From Deltaproteobacteria bacterium (GTDB lineage Bacteria; Myxococcota; JADLHZ01): a DNA stretch of 64,000 nucleotides. Position numbers and translations under genes: made by a program. Position 1 is the first letter of the stretch, and every line of letters starts with the position of its first letter. Where the stretch lies: NCBI GenBank assembly GCA_020848545.1, contig JADLHZ010000033.1, positions 1 to 64,000 of the forward strand. The letters run 5' to 3'. The notes beneath the pieces were generated by a model. It did not search any database and was not told the DNA's origin. It saw only the letters and a program-made list of their open reading frames with translations. This document shows positions 17,660 through 26,288 of this stretch, piece by piece.

Positions 17660-19752
17660 TCCGCCTGGCTCTCGCGGCGCTCGTTCTGTCGGCTCCCTTG
17701 CATGCGTACGCCGAGCCGTCCAACGCGCAGACGGTGCGGCGCTACGCGTTCGTGGTCGGCTCGAACGACGGCGGCAAAGAGCGCGTGCGCCTGCGCTACG
17801 CCAACAGCGACGCCGGCAGCCTCGCGCGCGTGATGCTCGATCTCGGCGGCGTGCAAGAGAACGATCTCGTGCTCCTGCGCGACGCCACCGAGGCGCTGTT
17901 CCGAAACGCGCTCGATCGCCTGAAGCAGCGCATCGCCCAAGAGCACAAGGCGAACGAGCGCGCCGAGTTCCTCCTCTATTACTCCGGCCACTCCGACGAA
18001 GAAGGCCTGCTGCTCGCCGGCCGCCGCTTGGAATACCGAGAGCTGCGCGCCCTCGTCTCGACGATGCCGGTCGACGTCAAGATCGCGATCGTCGACTCGT
18101 GCGCGTCCGGTGCGCTCGTGCGTTTGAAAGGCGGCGAGCGGCGCGCGGCGTTTCTCGTTGATGCATCGGCAAGCGCGCGCGGCCACGCGTTCATCACCTC
18201 GAGCTCGGCTGACGAAGCGGCGCAAGAGTCCGATCGCATCGCCGGCTCGTTCTTCACCCACTATTTGATCAGCGGCCTGCGCGGCGCCGCCGACACCACC
18301 GGCGACAAGCGCGTCACGCTGAACGAAGCGTACCAATTCGCGTTCAACGAGACGCTGCACCGCACCGAGCGCACCCAAAGCGGCCCGCAGCATCCGAGCT
18401 ACGACATCCAGCTCGCCGGCGCCGGCGATCTCGTGATGACCGACGTGCGCTCGATGCACGCCGGCATCGTGTTCGACGAGCCGGTCGACGGCCGCCTCTT
18501 CGTGCGCGACGAAAACGGCCGGCTCATCGTCGAGCTCGACAAGCCGAAGGACCGCCGCGTCGAGATCGGCCTCGCCGCCGGTAAGTACGCGATCACGCGC
18601 GAGCATCAGGGGAAGCTCACGCTGGCGCAGGCGAACGTCGCCTCCGGCCAACGCCTCTCGCTCGACGCCGGCGACTTCAGCCACATCGACAAGGAAATGA
18701 CCGTGCGCCGCGGCGACGACGACGAAGTCGAGACGCGCGCCGAGCCCACGTCAGAGCCCGCGCGGCCGGCGTGGGTGCCGCAAACCTCGCCGCCGCCACA
18801 GCCGCCGAAGCTCGAAGAAACCCGGCGCGTCCGCGCGGTCGTCGGCTTCGCTGGGCCGATCAACACCGAGCGGCGCGCGCGCGGTGACGTGGCTGCGTCT
18901 ATGATGTTCACCGGTTTGCATTTGAAGATCCGCCGCCTCGACGGCGTCGCGCTCGGCCTCGGCATCAACCATGTCACCGAGCGCGTGAACGGCGCCATGT
19001 TCGCCGGCCTCGCCAACTTGACGAACGGCCGCATCGACGGCGTGCAGTTCTCGCTCGGCGCGAACATCAGCAAGGATTGGATCCGCGGCGTGCAGGCGTC
19101 GCCCTTCTTCAACTTCGCCGACGCGCTGACCGGCGCCCAGCTCGGCACCGTCAACGTCGTGCGCGGCATGCGCGGCTTTCAGCTCGGCCTCGTCAACTAC
19201 GCGAGCAACGTCGAAAAGGGCTTTCAGCTCGGCTTGATCAACATCGCGAAGTCGTCCGAAGGCGGCCAGCTCGGGCTCTTCAGCTACGCGGGCAACGTGC
19301 CTTTGCGCTTGCAGATCTACACGAGCGACATCAACGCGTTCAACGTGGGCCTGCGCTACGGCAGCAAGTACCTCTACGGCATCGCGCTCGGCGGCCTCCA
19401 GCCCTTCTTCGGCGCGGTCCGCGGCTCGGCGGGCCTCGGCCTCGGCGTGCACGCGCCCTTTTGGCACCTCTACTTCGACGTCGACGCGAGCGCGCAGTTG
19501 CTCTTCGTGCCGCCGCTCTTCGTCCGCACGCCGTACTGGCTTTTCCAAGCGCGCGCGCTCTTGGGCGGCCAGATTGTGGAACGCTTCGGCGTGTTCGTTG
19601 GCGCCACGCTCAACTTGAGCTTCCTGCCGAACAGCACGCTCGCCGGCGACGAGGCGCTGCGCAACGTCACCTTCGTGCCGCGGACGACGAACGTCGAGCG
19701 CAGCCAGCAGCTCCAGATCTGGCCGGGCTTCATCGCCGGCATCCAGATCTGA
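17656..19752 (+). CDS. Caspase-family (C14) protein with C-terminal beta-repeat surface domain
   Basis: A 698-aa protein with a signal peptide (MIRLALAALVLSAPLHAYA) and a caspase-hemoglobinase domain at about 30-240. His112 in YYSGHSDEEG and Cys149 in VDSCASGA form the expected catalytic dyad. A middle segment (250-390) is beta-rich with a Pro-rich linker near 375-390. The C-terminal 300 residues contain repeated GxQLGLxN-type units (GVQFSLGAN, GAQLGTVN, GFQLGLVN, GFQLGLIN, GGQLGLFS), typical of LA_2272-like surface repeats or a barrel. The ATG overlaps the preceding stop (ATGA), completing a sigma-regulator-caspase operon. Exported caspase-like proteins with outer-membrane-type tails are unusual; the substrate is unknown. 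Confidence 0.85.
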   Translation: MIRLALAALVLSAPLHAYAEPSNAQTVRRYAFVVGSNDGGKERVRLRYANSDAGSLARVMLDLGGVQENDLVLLRDATEALFRNALDRLKQRIAQEHKANERAEFLLYYSGHSDEEGLLLAGRRLEYRELRALVSTMPVDVKIAIVDSCASGALVRLKGGERRAAFLVDASASARGHAFITSSSADEAAQESDRIAGSFFTHYLISGLRGAADTTGDKRVTLNEAYQFAFNETLHRTERTQSGPQHPSYDIQLAGAGDLVMTDVRSMHAGIVFDEPVDGRLFVRDENGRLIVELDKPKDRRVEIGLAAGKYAITREHQGKLTLAQANVASGQRLSLDAGDFSHIDKEMTVRRGDDDEVETRAEPTSEPARPAWVPQTSPPPQPPKLEETRRVRAVVGFAGPINTERRARGDVAASMMFTGLHLKIRRLDGVALGLGINHVTERVNGAMFAGLANLTNGRIDGVQFSLGANISKDWIRGVQASPFFNFADALTGAQLGTVNVVRGMRGFQLGLVNYASNVEKGFQLGLINIAKSSEGGQLGLFSYAGNVPLRLQIYTSDINAFNVGLRYGSKYLYGIALGGLQPFFGAVRGSAGLGLGVHAPFWHLYFDVDASAQLLFVPPLFVRTPYWLFQARALLGGQIVERFGVFVGATLNLSFLPNSTLAGDEALRNVTFVPRTTNVERSQQLQIWPGFIAGIQI

Positions 19753-19822
19753 TCGAGCGCCGCTCGTCGTGCATGGTGACACTCTGCGATCGCTCCGGTG
19801 TTGCAAGCAGCGGAGGATCACC

Positions 19823-20536
19823 ATGCGCTCATTCTCGCTCATCGCTCTCGCGACGCTCCCCGCGTGCTTCACCAACTGGACCCCCGACATCGGCAAGCAG
19901 GCCCGCACCTCATCGACCGAGCAAGCGAGCTCGTCGTGCGACGATCAATGCAAAGAGGACTGCGACGACATCAACGATCGCAAAGCCTACGACAAGTGCA
20001 TCAGCGTCTGCACCGACGTGTGCGTCACCGATGAAGCGAGCTGCCCGCGCCCCGAGCCGGCGCCGCCACCGGCGCCGTGTAAGAGCTGTACGCCGGTGCC
20101 CCCGAAGGCGGCGATCTGCGAACCCTGTCAGAAGAACGAGGAGTGCGCCGGCACCGGCAGCTTGTGCCTCGGCGCCGATGCAGCGACGAGCACGGCCGGC
20201 CACTGCGGGCAGAAGTGCACGATCGATTGCGATTGCCCCGCGACCTACGAATGCCGACCCGTCACCGATCCGAAGACCGGACGCTTCGACGCGGCGCTCG
20301 GCCGGCAGTGCGTGCCGGCGAGCAAGCAGTGCCCGCAATGCAAGGCCGACGCTGATTGCGAAGCGGGCAACATCTGCGAAGCTGGAAAGTGCGTCGCTGC
20401 TTGCGCCGACGACTCAGCTTGCGCTGCCGGCCAGCGCTGCTTCGAAGACGGCCGCTGCGCCGTCGCCTGCTGCGAAGACAAAGACTGCGGCGACGCGACG
20501 CTCGTTTGCGGCGACGGCCGCTGCGTCAAGAAGTGA
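19823..20536 (+). CDS. Cys-rich lipoprotein
   Basis: A 237-aa protein with a lipoprotein signal ending TLPAC (Cys15) and GGAGG ahead of the ATG. The mature part has about 40 cysteines. An N-terminal CDDQCKEDCDDIN region contains CxxxC repeats, followed by a Pro-rich spacer, and then repeated modules of the CxxDxDCxxGxxCxxGxC type (KADADCEAGNICEAGKC, DDSACAAGQRCFEDGRC, EDKDCGDATLVCGDGRC). This disulfide-knot layout is frequent in predatory and social myxobacteria surface proteins. It follows the caspase-like gene by 70 bp and may be in the same regulon. The family is not functionally characterised. Confidence 0.8.
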   Translation: MRSFSLIALATLPACFTNWTPDIGKQARTSSTEQASSSCDDQCKEDCDDINDRKAYDKCISVCTDVCVTDEASCPRPEPAPPPAPCKSCTPVPPKAAICEPCQKNEECAGTGSLCLGADAATSTAGHCGQKCTIDCDCPATYECRPVTDPKTGRFDAALGRQCVPASKQCPQCKADADCEAGNICEAGKCVAACADDSACAAGQRCFEDGRCAVACCEDKDCGDATLVCGDGRCVKK

Positions 20537-20941
20537 TCCGCGGCGGCGATCTGTGGATGGTGTGCGATCGTCACGGACTTCGACTACTTTACAGACAGCT
20601 CCGAGCGCGCGCGCAGCGTGAAGATCTTCGCGACCGACACCGGCGCGGCGTGCTTGAACCATGGCATGTACCGGGAGATCGTCGTCGACGCGATTGACCG
20701 GCCGGTGCAGTTGCTCGTCAATGGCGATCTCTTCGCCGATGTCGCTTACGACGCGCAGAGCCGCCCGAGCGTCGTAACGCTTTACGACAGCGTCCGGTTG
20801 CTGCACTACGATCCGTACTCGCGACTGCCGACGGGCTTCTCCTATCGATCGCATAGCGGCGCGCAGACGATCCCCTCGACGATCCGCCTCGGCGCGCGCG
20901 GGCTCGTTCAGACGGAGCAACGGTTCAGTTGGCTCTGCTGA
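20537..20941 (+). pseudogene. RHS/YD-repeat fragment without a proper start
   Basis: Immediately after the stop of the Cys-rich lipoprotein and in the same frame, the reading continues without a stop to 20941. From about 20582 it encodes three consecutive YD-type repeats: VDAIDRPVQLL, YDAQSRPSVVTL and YDPYSRLPTGF, spaced 20-21 residues apart as in RHS polymorphic-toxin proteins. There is no ATG; GTG 20618 is the only plausible start and lacks a good RBS. Full RHS proteins are many times longer, so this is a truncated relic, probably from deletion or transfer. It abuts the repeat island to the right. Confidence 0.5.
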
Positions 20942-21027
20942 GGTGAAGCCGGAAGCACGAGGCGACCGACCGTCGATCGCGAACAGCAGGCCAGGCGATC
21001 GATGGGAACTACGATCAAGTCAGGCTT

Positions 21028-21343
21028 GGCGATGCACCACGGCCGCCACCGCGTCCGATCGACCGTCGGCGAGGCTGAGTGCGAGGCGAAGTGCGAGGCG
21101 AAGTGCGAGGCGAAGCGAGAGTGCGAGCGAGAGCGAAAGGCTGAGTGCGAGACTTAGGCTGGGTGCGAGGCGAAGTGCGAGCAGGAAAGCCGAAACTGCC
21201 GGGATTCGCACTCAGCCTCGCACTCGCACTCAACCTCGCACTCAGCTTCCGCCTCGCACTCAGCCTTTCGCTCTCGCTCGCACTCTCGCTTCGCCTCGCA
21301 CCCAGCCTCACGGCGTCGGCGATGCACCGCGGCCGCCACCGCG
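21028..21343. repeat. Repeat island: 49-bp perfect inverted repeat inside 26-bp direct repeats
   Basis: A 26-bp sequence (21028-21053) recurs at 21318-21343 with one mismatch; the right copy is the end of the RNase E/G-family coding sequence (Gly-Arg-rich tail). Between them lie two perfect 49-bp inverted arms, 21103-21151 and 21253-21301, separated by 101 bp. The interior is made of iterated words such as GTGCGAGGCGAA and GAGTGCGAG, so the left half and right half are complementary over most of their length. The left copy of the direct repeat shows that the 3' end of the gene was duplicated or that the island inserted there. No transposase is encoded. A transcript across it would fold into a very long hairpin. 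Confidence 0.85.
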
Positions 21344-23272
21344 ACCGCCGCGTCCACCGCGCCGTCGGCGTCGGCGTCGTTTCCCTGCAGGCGGCACGGC
21401 CGCGACACTCGGCGCTTCGGCGGCGGCGCCTTCGTCGATCATCTCGACGTCTGCGTCGCTCGCCATCGGCACCTCGTGATCTTCGAAGGCGCTCTCATCG
21501 TCGCCCAGTGCTTCGGCTTCGACCGGCGCGCTCGCCATTGGCAGCACGGCCACGTCGAACGCATCGTCATCGTTCATCTCGCGCGCGGAGGAGACCGGCG
21601 CCGGAGCATGGCCTTCGCCGCCCTTACCGCGCCGTCCGCGGCGGCGACGTTTCTTCGCGCCGCCTTCCGCGACCGGAACCGCTGCTGCTGGCTCTGCCTC
21701 AGCGCCCGGCAGCTCGGCGTCGGGTTCGTCCATCGTGATCGGCGCCGGCCGCCGCGGCTCGTGCACCGCGGGCGGCGCGAAGTCTTTGTCGAGTGAGATC
21801 GCGTAGTGCGGCGCCGGCAGGTGCGTCTTTGCTTGCACGCGGATGTGCGCGTTGTGCTGCGCTTCCAACGCCTGCAGCGCCGGCCGCCGATCGTTCAAGA
21901 GGTGCATCGCGACTTCCACCGGCACATCGAGCGTCACCTTCGCGCTCTGGCCTGACGCGAGCTCGTGCGCCAGGCGGTCGGCCACGGCGCGCAGTAAGTG
22001 CGTGCCTTCCGACTGCAACGCGCGCACGCGGCCGCGGCCGTCACACTCGGGACACGTCGTCATCATGCCTTCGAGCAGCGCCGGCCGGATGCGCTGGCGC
22101 GTCAGCTCCAAGAGGCCGTGCTGCGAGATCGGCGACACCTTGAAGCGCGCCTTGTCGCTCTTGATCGCCTCTTTGAAGCGCTTCTCGACCTCGGCGCGGT
22201 GGTTCGGGTTCATCATGTCGATGAGATCGACGACGACGATGCCGCCGAGATCGCGCAATTTCAGTTGGCGCGCGACTTCAGTGACCGCCTCTATGTTCGT
22301 GCGAAACGCGGTCTCTTCTTGCGAGCCTTCGCGGTTGTTCTTGCCGCTGTTGACGTCGATCGACACGAGCGCTTCGGTCTGATCGATGATCAAGTAGCCG
22401 CCAGTCGGCAGCGGCGCGCGCCGAGAGAAGAGCGCCTCCACCTGCGTCTCGACGTTGAACTCGGTGAACAGTGGTCGCCGCCCGTCGTAGCGCTCGAGCA
22501 TCGACTCCTGCTTCGGCATCGCGACGGCGATGAACTCCTTGGCGGTGTCGAACGCTTGCGGCGTGTCGACGATGATGCGCGTGACGTCGGGCGTCAGATA
22601 ATCGCGCAGCGTGCGCAGAATCGCGTCGTGATCTTGGTGCAAGAGGGTGGGGCGTGTCGCCGCACGAAAGCGCGCTTCGATGCCTTCCCACATCTTCAAC
22701 AGGTACTTGAGGTCGCGCGCGAGCACGGCCTTTGGCTGCTCCATGCCGGCCGTCCGCACGATGAGGCCGACGTTCTCTGGCGGATCCAGCGAGGCGGCGA
22801 GGGCCTTGATGCGCCGGCGTTCTTCTTCGTCCTCGATCTTGCGCGAGATGTGCGCGCCTTCGCCGCTCGGCATCAGCACGAGGTAGCGGCCCGGCAGAGA
22901 CACGTAGGTCGTGAGCGCGGCGCCTTTTTGGCCGATCTCTTCCTTCAGAATCTGCACGGTGACGTGCTGCTTGCGCTTCAACGCCTCGGTGATCGTGCGC
23001 GCGTTCTTCGGCGCGTCCGGCCGGTAGGCGTGCGGGGCGACGTCGGAGAACGACAGAAACCCCTGCTTCTTGGCGCCGAAGTCGACGAAGGCGGCCTGCA
23101 GCGCCGGCTCGACGTTGGTGATGACGCCTCGATAAATGTTACCGCGGGTCTTTTCCTTCCACTGCGGGTCGACATCGAAGTCGGTGAGCGAGCCGTTCTC
23201 GATGATGGCCACCCGCACTTCACCATGCGGCATGTCGCCCTCGCGGGCGTTGATCAAAATGGTCCTAGACAT
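21308..23272 (-). CDS. Rne/Rng family endoribonuclease (RNase E/G)
   Basis: A 654-aa RNase E/G family protein that cleaves single-stranded RNA in mRNA turnover and rRNA maturation. An S1 domain (about 15-110: IYRGVITNVEPALQAAFVDFG, GFLSFSD) is followed by the sensor and RNase H-like regions and the catalytic DNase I-like part with the metal aspartates in ALVSIDVNSGK and VVVDLIDMM. The CPECDGRG motif near 420 is the zinc-link. The C-terminal 150 residues are acidic and low-complexity, and end in a basic Gly-Arg-rich tail (RGGRGGGRG) likely to bind RNA. AAGGAT precedes the ATG at 23272. The 3' end lies inside a repeat island. Confidence 0.93.
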   Translation of the reverse strand: MSRTILINAREGDMPHGEVRVAIIENGSLTDFDVDPQWKEKTRGNIYRGVITNVEPALQAAFVDFGAKKQGFLSFSDVAPHAYRPDAPKNARTITEALKRKQHVTVQILKEEIGQKGAALTTYVSLPGRYLVLMPSGEGAHISRKIEDEEERRRIKALAASLDPPENVGLIVRTAGMEQPKAVLARDLKYLLKMWEGIEARFRAATRPTLLHQDHDAILRTLRDYLTPDVTRIIVDTPQAFDTAKEFIAVAMPKQESMLERYDGRRPLFTEFNVETQVEALFSRRAPLPTGGYLIIDQTEALVSIDVNSGKNNREGSQEETAFRTNIEAVTEVARQLKLRDLGGIVVVDLIDMMNPNHRAEVEKRFKEAIKSDKARFKVSPISQHGLLELTRQRIRPALLEGMMTTCPECDGRGRVRALQSEGTHLLRAVADRLAHELASGQSAKVTLDVPVEVAMHLLNDRRPALQALEAQHNAHIRVQAKTHLPAPHYAISLDKDFAPPAVHEPRRPAPITMDEPDAELPGAEAEPAAAVPVAEGGAKKRRRRGRRGKGGEGHAPAPVSSAREMNDDDAFDVAVLPMASAPVEAEALGDDESAFEDHEVPMASDADVEMIDEGAAAEAPSVAAVPPAGKRRRRRRRGGRGGRGGGRGASPTP

Positions 23273-23279
23273 GAGATCC

Positions 23280-23831
23280 TTATTCCCAGATGCGCAGGCC
23301 GACGCGAACGCCGAGGCCGAGGCCACCAGGAACGGTCAGGGTCTGCAAGTAGATATGGTAGCGCACAGTTACGCCGACAACGACAGGGCCTATAGCAAAA
23401 TCGATGCCCCCGCCGAAGTGGCCGACTTGGAGTAGGGTCACGGTCGGCCGACCCTGGGTCGGTACCATGAACATGACGCCCGCGCCAAGCTCCCCCCAGG
23501 GAATGACCACCGGCAGGTCGTCGATCCGATAGATCAACGACGCGTAGGCGTGGTGCGTGACCATCGGGAAGGTCGCGCTCCGCACATAGACGCCCTGATA
23601 GCCGGCAGCCACGCCGAAGCCCCAGATGATCGGCACGTCGATGCGGCCGCCCCAGCCGAGGCCACGCGGCGGGCTCTTGCCGAAGAAGTAGATGCCGCCG
23701 CCACCTTCGGCCGCGATGATGACGCCATTCACGAGCGCCGGCGCGAGCGTCACCGGAACGACCGTTGCGCTCGCCGGCTCCACGCTGTAAGACGCCAGGC
23801 CGATCTGGACGCAGACAAAGAGAAAAACCAA
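23280..23831 (-). CDS. Small exported beta-rich hypothetical protein
   Basis: Proposed start TTG 23831 gives a 183-aa protein with a hydrophobic signal (VFLFVCVQIGLASYS) and leaves 17 bp to the divergent YfgM-like gene; the longer open frame to 23957 would run into that gene. The mature part is Gly- and aromatic-rich with alternating strand-like segments (GGGGIYFFGKSP, GVAAGYQGVYVRS, VVVGVTVRYHIYL, LGLGVRVGLRIWE) and ends like an outer-membrane barrel strand. It is 7 bp upstream of the RNase E/G gene on the same strand. I do not recognise a family. The start codon has no obvious RBS. Confidence 0.55.
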   Translation of the reverse strand: MVFLFVCVQIGLASYSVEPASATVVPVTLAPALVNGVIIAAEGGGGIYFFGKSPPRGLGWGGRIDVPIIWGFGVAAGYQGVYVRSATFPMVTHHAYASLIYRIDDLPVVIPWGELGAGVMFMVPTQGRPTVTLLQVGHFGGGIDFAIGPVVVGVTVRYHIYLQTLTVPGGLGLGVRVGLRIWE

Positions 23832-23848
23832 TCGCGCGGAGCGTAGCG

Positions 23849-24646
23849 GTGAGCAAAAAAGACGAGATTCGCGAACTGACAAAGAGCGACCCCTTCCTCG
23901 AGGCGATGCAGAAGCTCGGCGCGTGGTTGAAATCGCATCAAACCATGGTCGCCGCAAGCGCCGGTCTCGTCGTCCTCGTGGGCGCCGGCGCCGCGATCGC
24001 GACGAGCCGGGCCGACAAGCAGAGCGAGGCGGCGTCGAAGGATCTCTCGGACGCGCAGAAGACCTTCGACAAGCAGCCGCTCGGCGCCACGCCTGCGGTC
24101 GAGACGGGTCCGAGCGGCGCGACCGGTGAGAGCTACAAGACCAAGGATGAATGGGCGAAGGCGACCGAAGAGAAGTTGAACAAGGTCGTCTCGACGCACG
24201 CTGGCACGGGCGCGGCGCGCTTTGCCAAGCTCTACCTCGCGAGCCTCGCCATGGACAAAGGCGAGCCGGCCGAGGCGGAGAAGCACTACCGCGCCTTCAT
24301 CGCCGAGACGCCGAAGGAAGATCCGATCGCCGCCACGGCGCACATGGGCCTCGCCGCCGCGCTCGAGGATCAGAAGAAGCTCGAGGACGCGATCAAAGAG
24401 TACGAAGCGCTCGTGCCGGCGACCGCGCCGATCGCGCCGAAGAAAGATGGCGAGCCCGAGAAAGAGAAGAAGGCGTCGGCCATCGCCGAGAACGCGCTGA
24501 TGAACGCCGCGCGCCTCTACGAAGAGCTCGGCAACCTGGAGAAGGCCCGCACGGCATACGAACGCATCGAGCGCGACTACCCAAGCTCCTACTCGCGCTT
24601 CAAAGCCCAGCAACGTTTGAGCGCGCTGCCGAAAAAGGAAGGCTGA
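23849..24646 (+). CDS. YfgM-like tetratricopeptide membrane protein
   Basis: A 265-aa protein with a short cytoplasmic N-terminus (KKDEIRELTKSDPFLEAMQKL), one transmembrane helix (about 30-52, MVAASAGLVVLVGAGAAIAT) and a periplasmic helical-repeat domain. Repeats such as ARFAKLYLASLAMDKGEPAEAEKHY and IAENALMNAARLYEELGNLEKARTAY are TPR-like. In Escherichia coli the same topology is seen in YfgM, encoded just before bamB, and works with the SecYEG/PpiD periplasmic chaperone network. Here too the next gene, 2 bp downstream, is BamB-like, which strongly supports the assignment. Start: GTG 23849 (VSKKDE). Confidence 0.85.
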   Translation: MSKKDEIRELTKSDPFLEAMQKLGAWLKSHQTMVAASAGLVVLVGAGAAIATSRADKQSEAASKDLSDAQKTFDKQPLGATPAVETGPSGATGESYKTKDEWAKATEEKLNKVVSTHAGTGAARFAKLYLASLAMDKGEPAEAEKHYRAFIAETPKEDPIAATAHMGLAAALEDQKKLEDAIKEYEALVPATAPIAPKKDGEPEKEKKASAIAENALMNAARLYEELGNLEKARTAYERIERDYPSSYSRFKAQQRLSALPKKEG

Positions 24647-24648
24647 GC

Positions 24649-25860
24649 GTGCGTCACGGACGCTGGCTCGCGGCCGTTGCGCTCTTCTCTATTTCCTGCG
24701 CCGGCAATCCCTCGCGCCTCCACACCTTCAAGCTCGTCGACGATCCGACCGCGATCGTCGTCTGGGGCCTGGTCTTCGCGCACCCAACGGAGCGCGTGAA
24801 GCTGCTGACACCGTTGCTCGAGCCGATCGAAGCGCTCGGCGGCGTCGGCCTCGACAGCAAAGACAAAGTGCTCTTCACCGCCAACTTCCAAGGCGTCTAC
24901 TCGGCCGTGCGCGTGCGCGATCAAGAGACGCTTTGGCGGCACTCGGGCGTCGATCCCTTGTCGATGCCGCCGACCTTCGTCAGCAAAGAGTCCGTGCGCT
25001 CGCCCGACGACCTCGTGATCTTCGGCTCGCAGAACGGCCGCGTGTTCGCGGTCAACGCACAGACCGGCGCCACCGTGTGGACGTACGAGATGGGCGGCGA
25101 GATCAGCGAAGCGCCGACGGTCGCCGAAGGTCGCCTGCTGATCATGAACTCGCGCAACCAGCTGATGGCGCTCGACGCCCTCACCGGCAAGTGGCTCTGG
25201 CAGTACACGCGCGACTTCCCGGTGGGCCTCACCATCCTCGGTCACTCGGGCGTCGCGGTGAAGGCGGACAAGGTCTTCGTCGGCTTCTCTGACGGCTTTT
25301 TGGCGTGCGTGCAGTTGGACGACGGCCTGCTGCAGTGGTCGCGGCCGTTGACGCTCTCGGGCCAAGGCTTCGCCGACGCGGACGCGACGCCGATCGTCGT
25401 CGGCGACCGCGTCTACGCGTCGAGCGTGCACGACGGCGTCTACGCGCTGAAGGCCGACACGGGCGACGTCATCTGGCAGCTCCGCGCCGCGAACGTGACG
25501 CGCTTGACCGCGCAAGATCCCACGCTCTTCGCGCTCTCGGCGAGCGGCAAGCTGCAGGCGATCGACGCCGACTCGGGCAAGCCGCGCTGGGAGCTCAAGT
25601 TCCCGACCGCCGTCGTCAGCAAGCCGGTCGCGCACCGCGGCTACATCGCGTTCGGTGCGAAGCCGGGCGGCCTCTACGTCGTCGACGTGCAGACCGGCAG
25701 GCTCGTGCAGCGCTTCTTTCCGGGCGGCGTCGCGTCGGAGCTCGCCGTGCGCGGTGGCTCGCTCGCGTTCATGTCCGAAGGCAGCGTCATCTATTATATG
25801 CGCTACGGCGAGAAGCATAACCTGCTCCTCGACGCCAAGCGCCGCTACGTCGGGCTCTAA
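24649..25860 (+). CDS. bamB: BamB-like outer membrane assembly lipoprotein (PQQ-type beta-propeller)
   Basis: A 403-aa protein with a GTG start at 24649 and a signal ending SISCAGN, with Cys17 as the likely lipidation site. The body is a beta-propeller of PQQ-like repeats, for example VFAVNAQTGATVWTYEMGG, LMALDALTGKWLWQY, VYALKADTGDVIWQLRA and LQAIDADSGKPRWELKF, each with the AxDxxTGxxxW blade signature. BamB is an accessory lipoprotein of the outer-membrane barrel assembly complex. The preceding YfgM-like gene gives the same order as in Gammaproteobacteria, although der does not follow. I use the symbol on synteny and architecture; a generic PQQ-repeat lipoprotein is the alternative. Confidence 0.82.
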   Translation: MRHGRWLAAVALFSISCAGNPSRLHTFKLVDDPTAIVVWGLVFAHPTERVKLLTPLLEPIEALGGVGLDSKDKVLFTANFQGVYSAVRVRDQETLWRHSGVDPLSMPPTFVSKESVRSPDDLVIFGSQNGRVFAVNAQTGATVWTYEMGGEISEAPTVAEGRLLIMNSRNQLMALDALTGKWLWQYTRDFPVGLTILGHSGVAVKADKVFVGFSDGFLACVQLDDGLLQWSRPLTLSGQGFADADATPIVVGDRVYASSVHDGVYALKADTGDVIWQLRAANVTRLTAQDPTLFALSASGKLQAIDADSGKPRWELKFPTAVVSKPVAHRGYIAFGAKPGGLYVVDVQTGRLVQRFFPGGVASELAVRGGSLAFMSEGSVIYYMRYGEKHNLLLDAKRRYVGL

Positions 25861-25865
25861 ACGGC

Positions 25866-26288
25866 GTGCGCAAGAAGCAGGTCGTCTGCGCCTGGATCAA
25901 CGACGCGAACGGCAAGATCCTCCTCACCCAACGCAAAGCCGGAACGCACCTCGAGCACCTGTGGGAGTTTCCGGGCGGCAAGCTCGAGCCAGGCGAAACG
26001 GCGGCCCAGGCGCTCGCGCGCGAGCTGAAAGAAGAGATCGCCATCGACGCCGAGATCGGCCGCGAGCTGGCCCGCGTCGAGCACGAGTACGCCGGCAAAG
26101 ACGGCGCGCCGTGGACGGTGGAGTTGATCCTTATGGAAGTCGTTCGATATGTCGGCGCGCCGCGCGCTGTGGACGTCGCCGACATGCAGTGGGTCGCGGA
26201 CGCTTGGTTCGACGCGCACATGGACGACATGCCGCCGGCGGACGTGCCGCTCGTGGACAAAGCGCGTCAGGCTCAGAAGGTGCGGTAG
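25866..26288 (+). CDS. NUDIX hydrolase, MutT-like (8-oxo-dGTP diphosphatase type)
   Basis: A 140-aa protein of normal MutT length. The Nudix box is complete: GGKLEPGETAAQALARELKEE, Gx5Ex7REUxEExGU with Ile before the acidic residues. ILLTQRKAG and LWEFPGGKLEPGE match the pyrophosphohydrolase branch that sanitises oxidised guanine nucleotides. Start GTG 25866 is 5 bp after the BamB stop, so it is in the same transcription unit. The 3' end overlaps the convergent metallopeptidase gene by 16 bp. Confidence 0.9.
   Translation: MRKKQVVCAWINDANGKILLTQRKAGTHLEHLWEFPGGKLEPGETAAQALARELKEEIAIDAEIGRELARVEHEYAGKDGAPWTVELILMEVVRYVGAPRAVDVADMQWVADAWFDAHMDDMPPADVPLVDKARQAQKVR

Noticed and set aside
16807-18684. 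Minus-strand open frames opposite the sigma-factor operon
   Set aside because: They are antisense shadows with Arg/Ala/Glu-biased composition; the plus strand has clear domains.
20943-21738. Ser/Arg/Ala/Glu/Leu-rich open frames in several directions over the repeat island
   Set aside because: They are products of the iterated words and change character completely between frames; no start signals or protein-like composition.
24151-24648. Upstream extension of the BamB-like frame through the YfgM-like gene
   Set aside because: The extension is Arg/Ala-rich shadow; the GTG at 24649 begins a lipoprotein signal and follows an RBS-like AAAGGAAGG.
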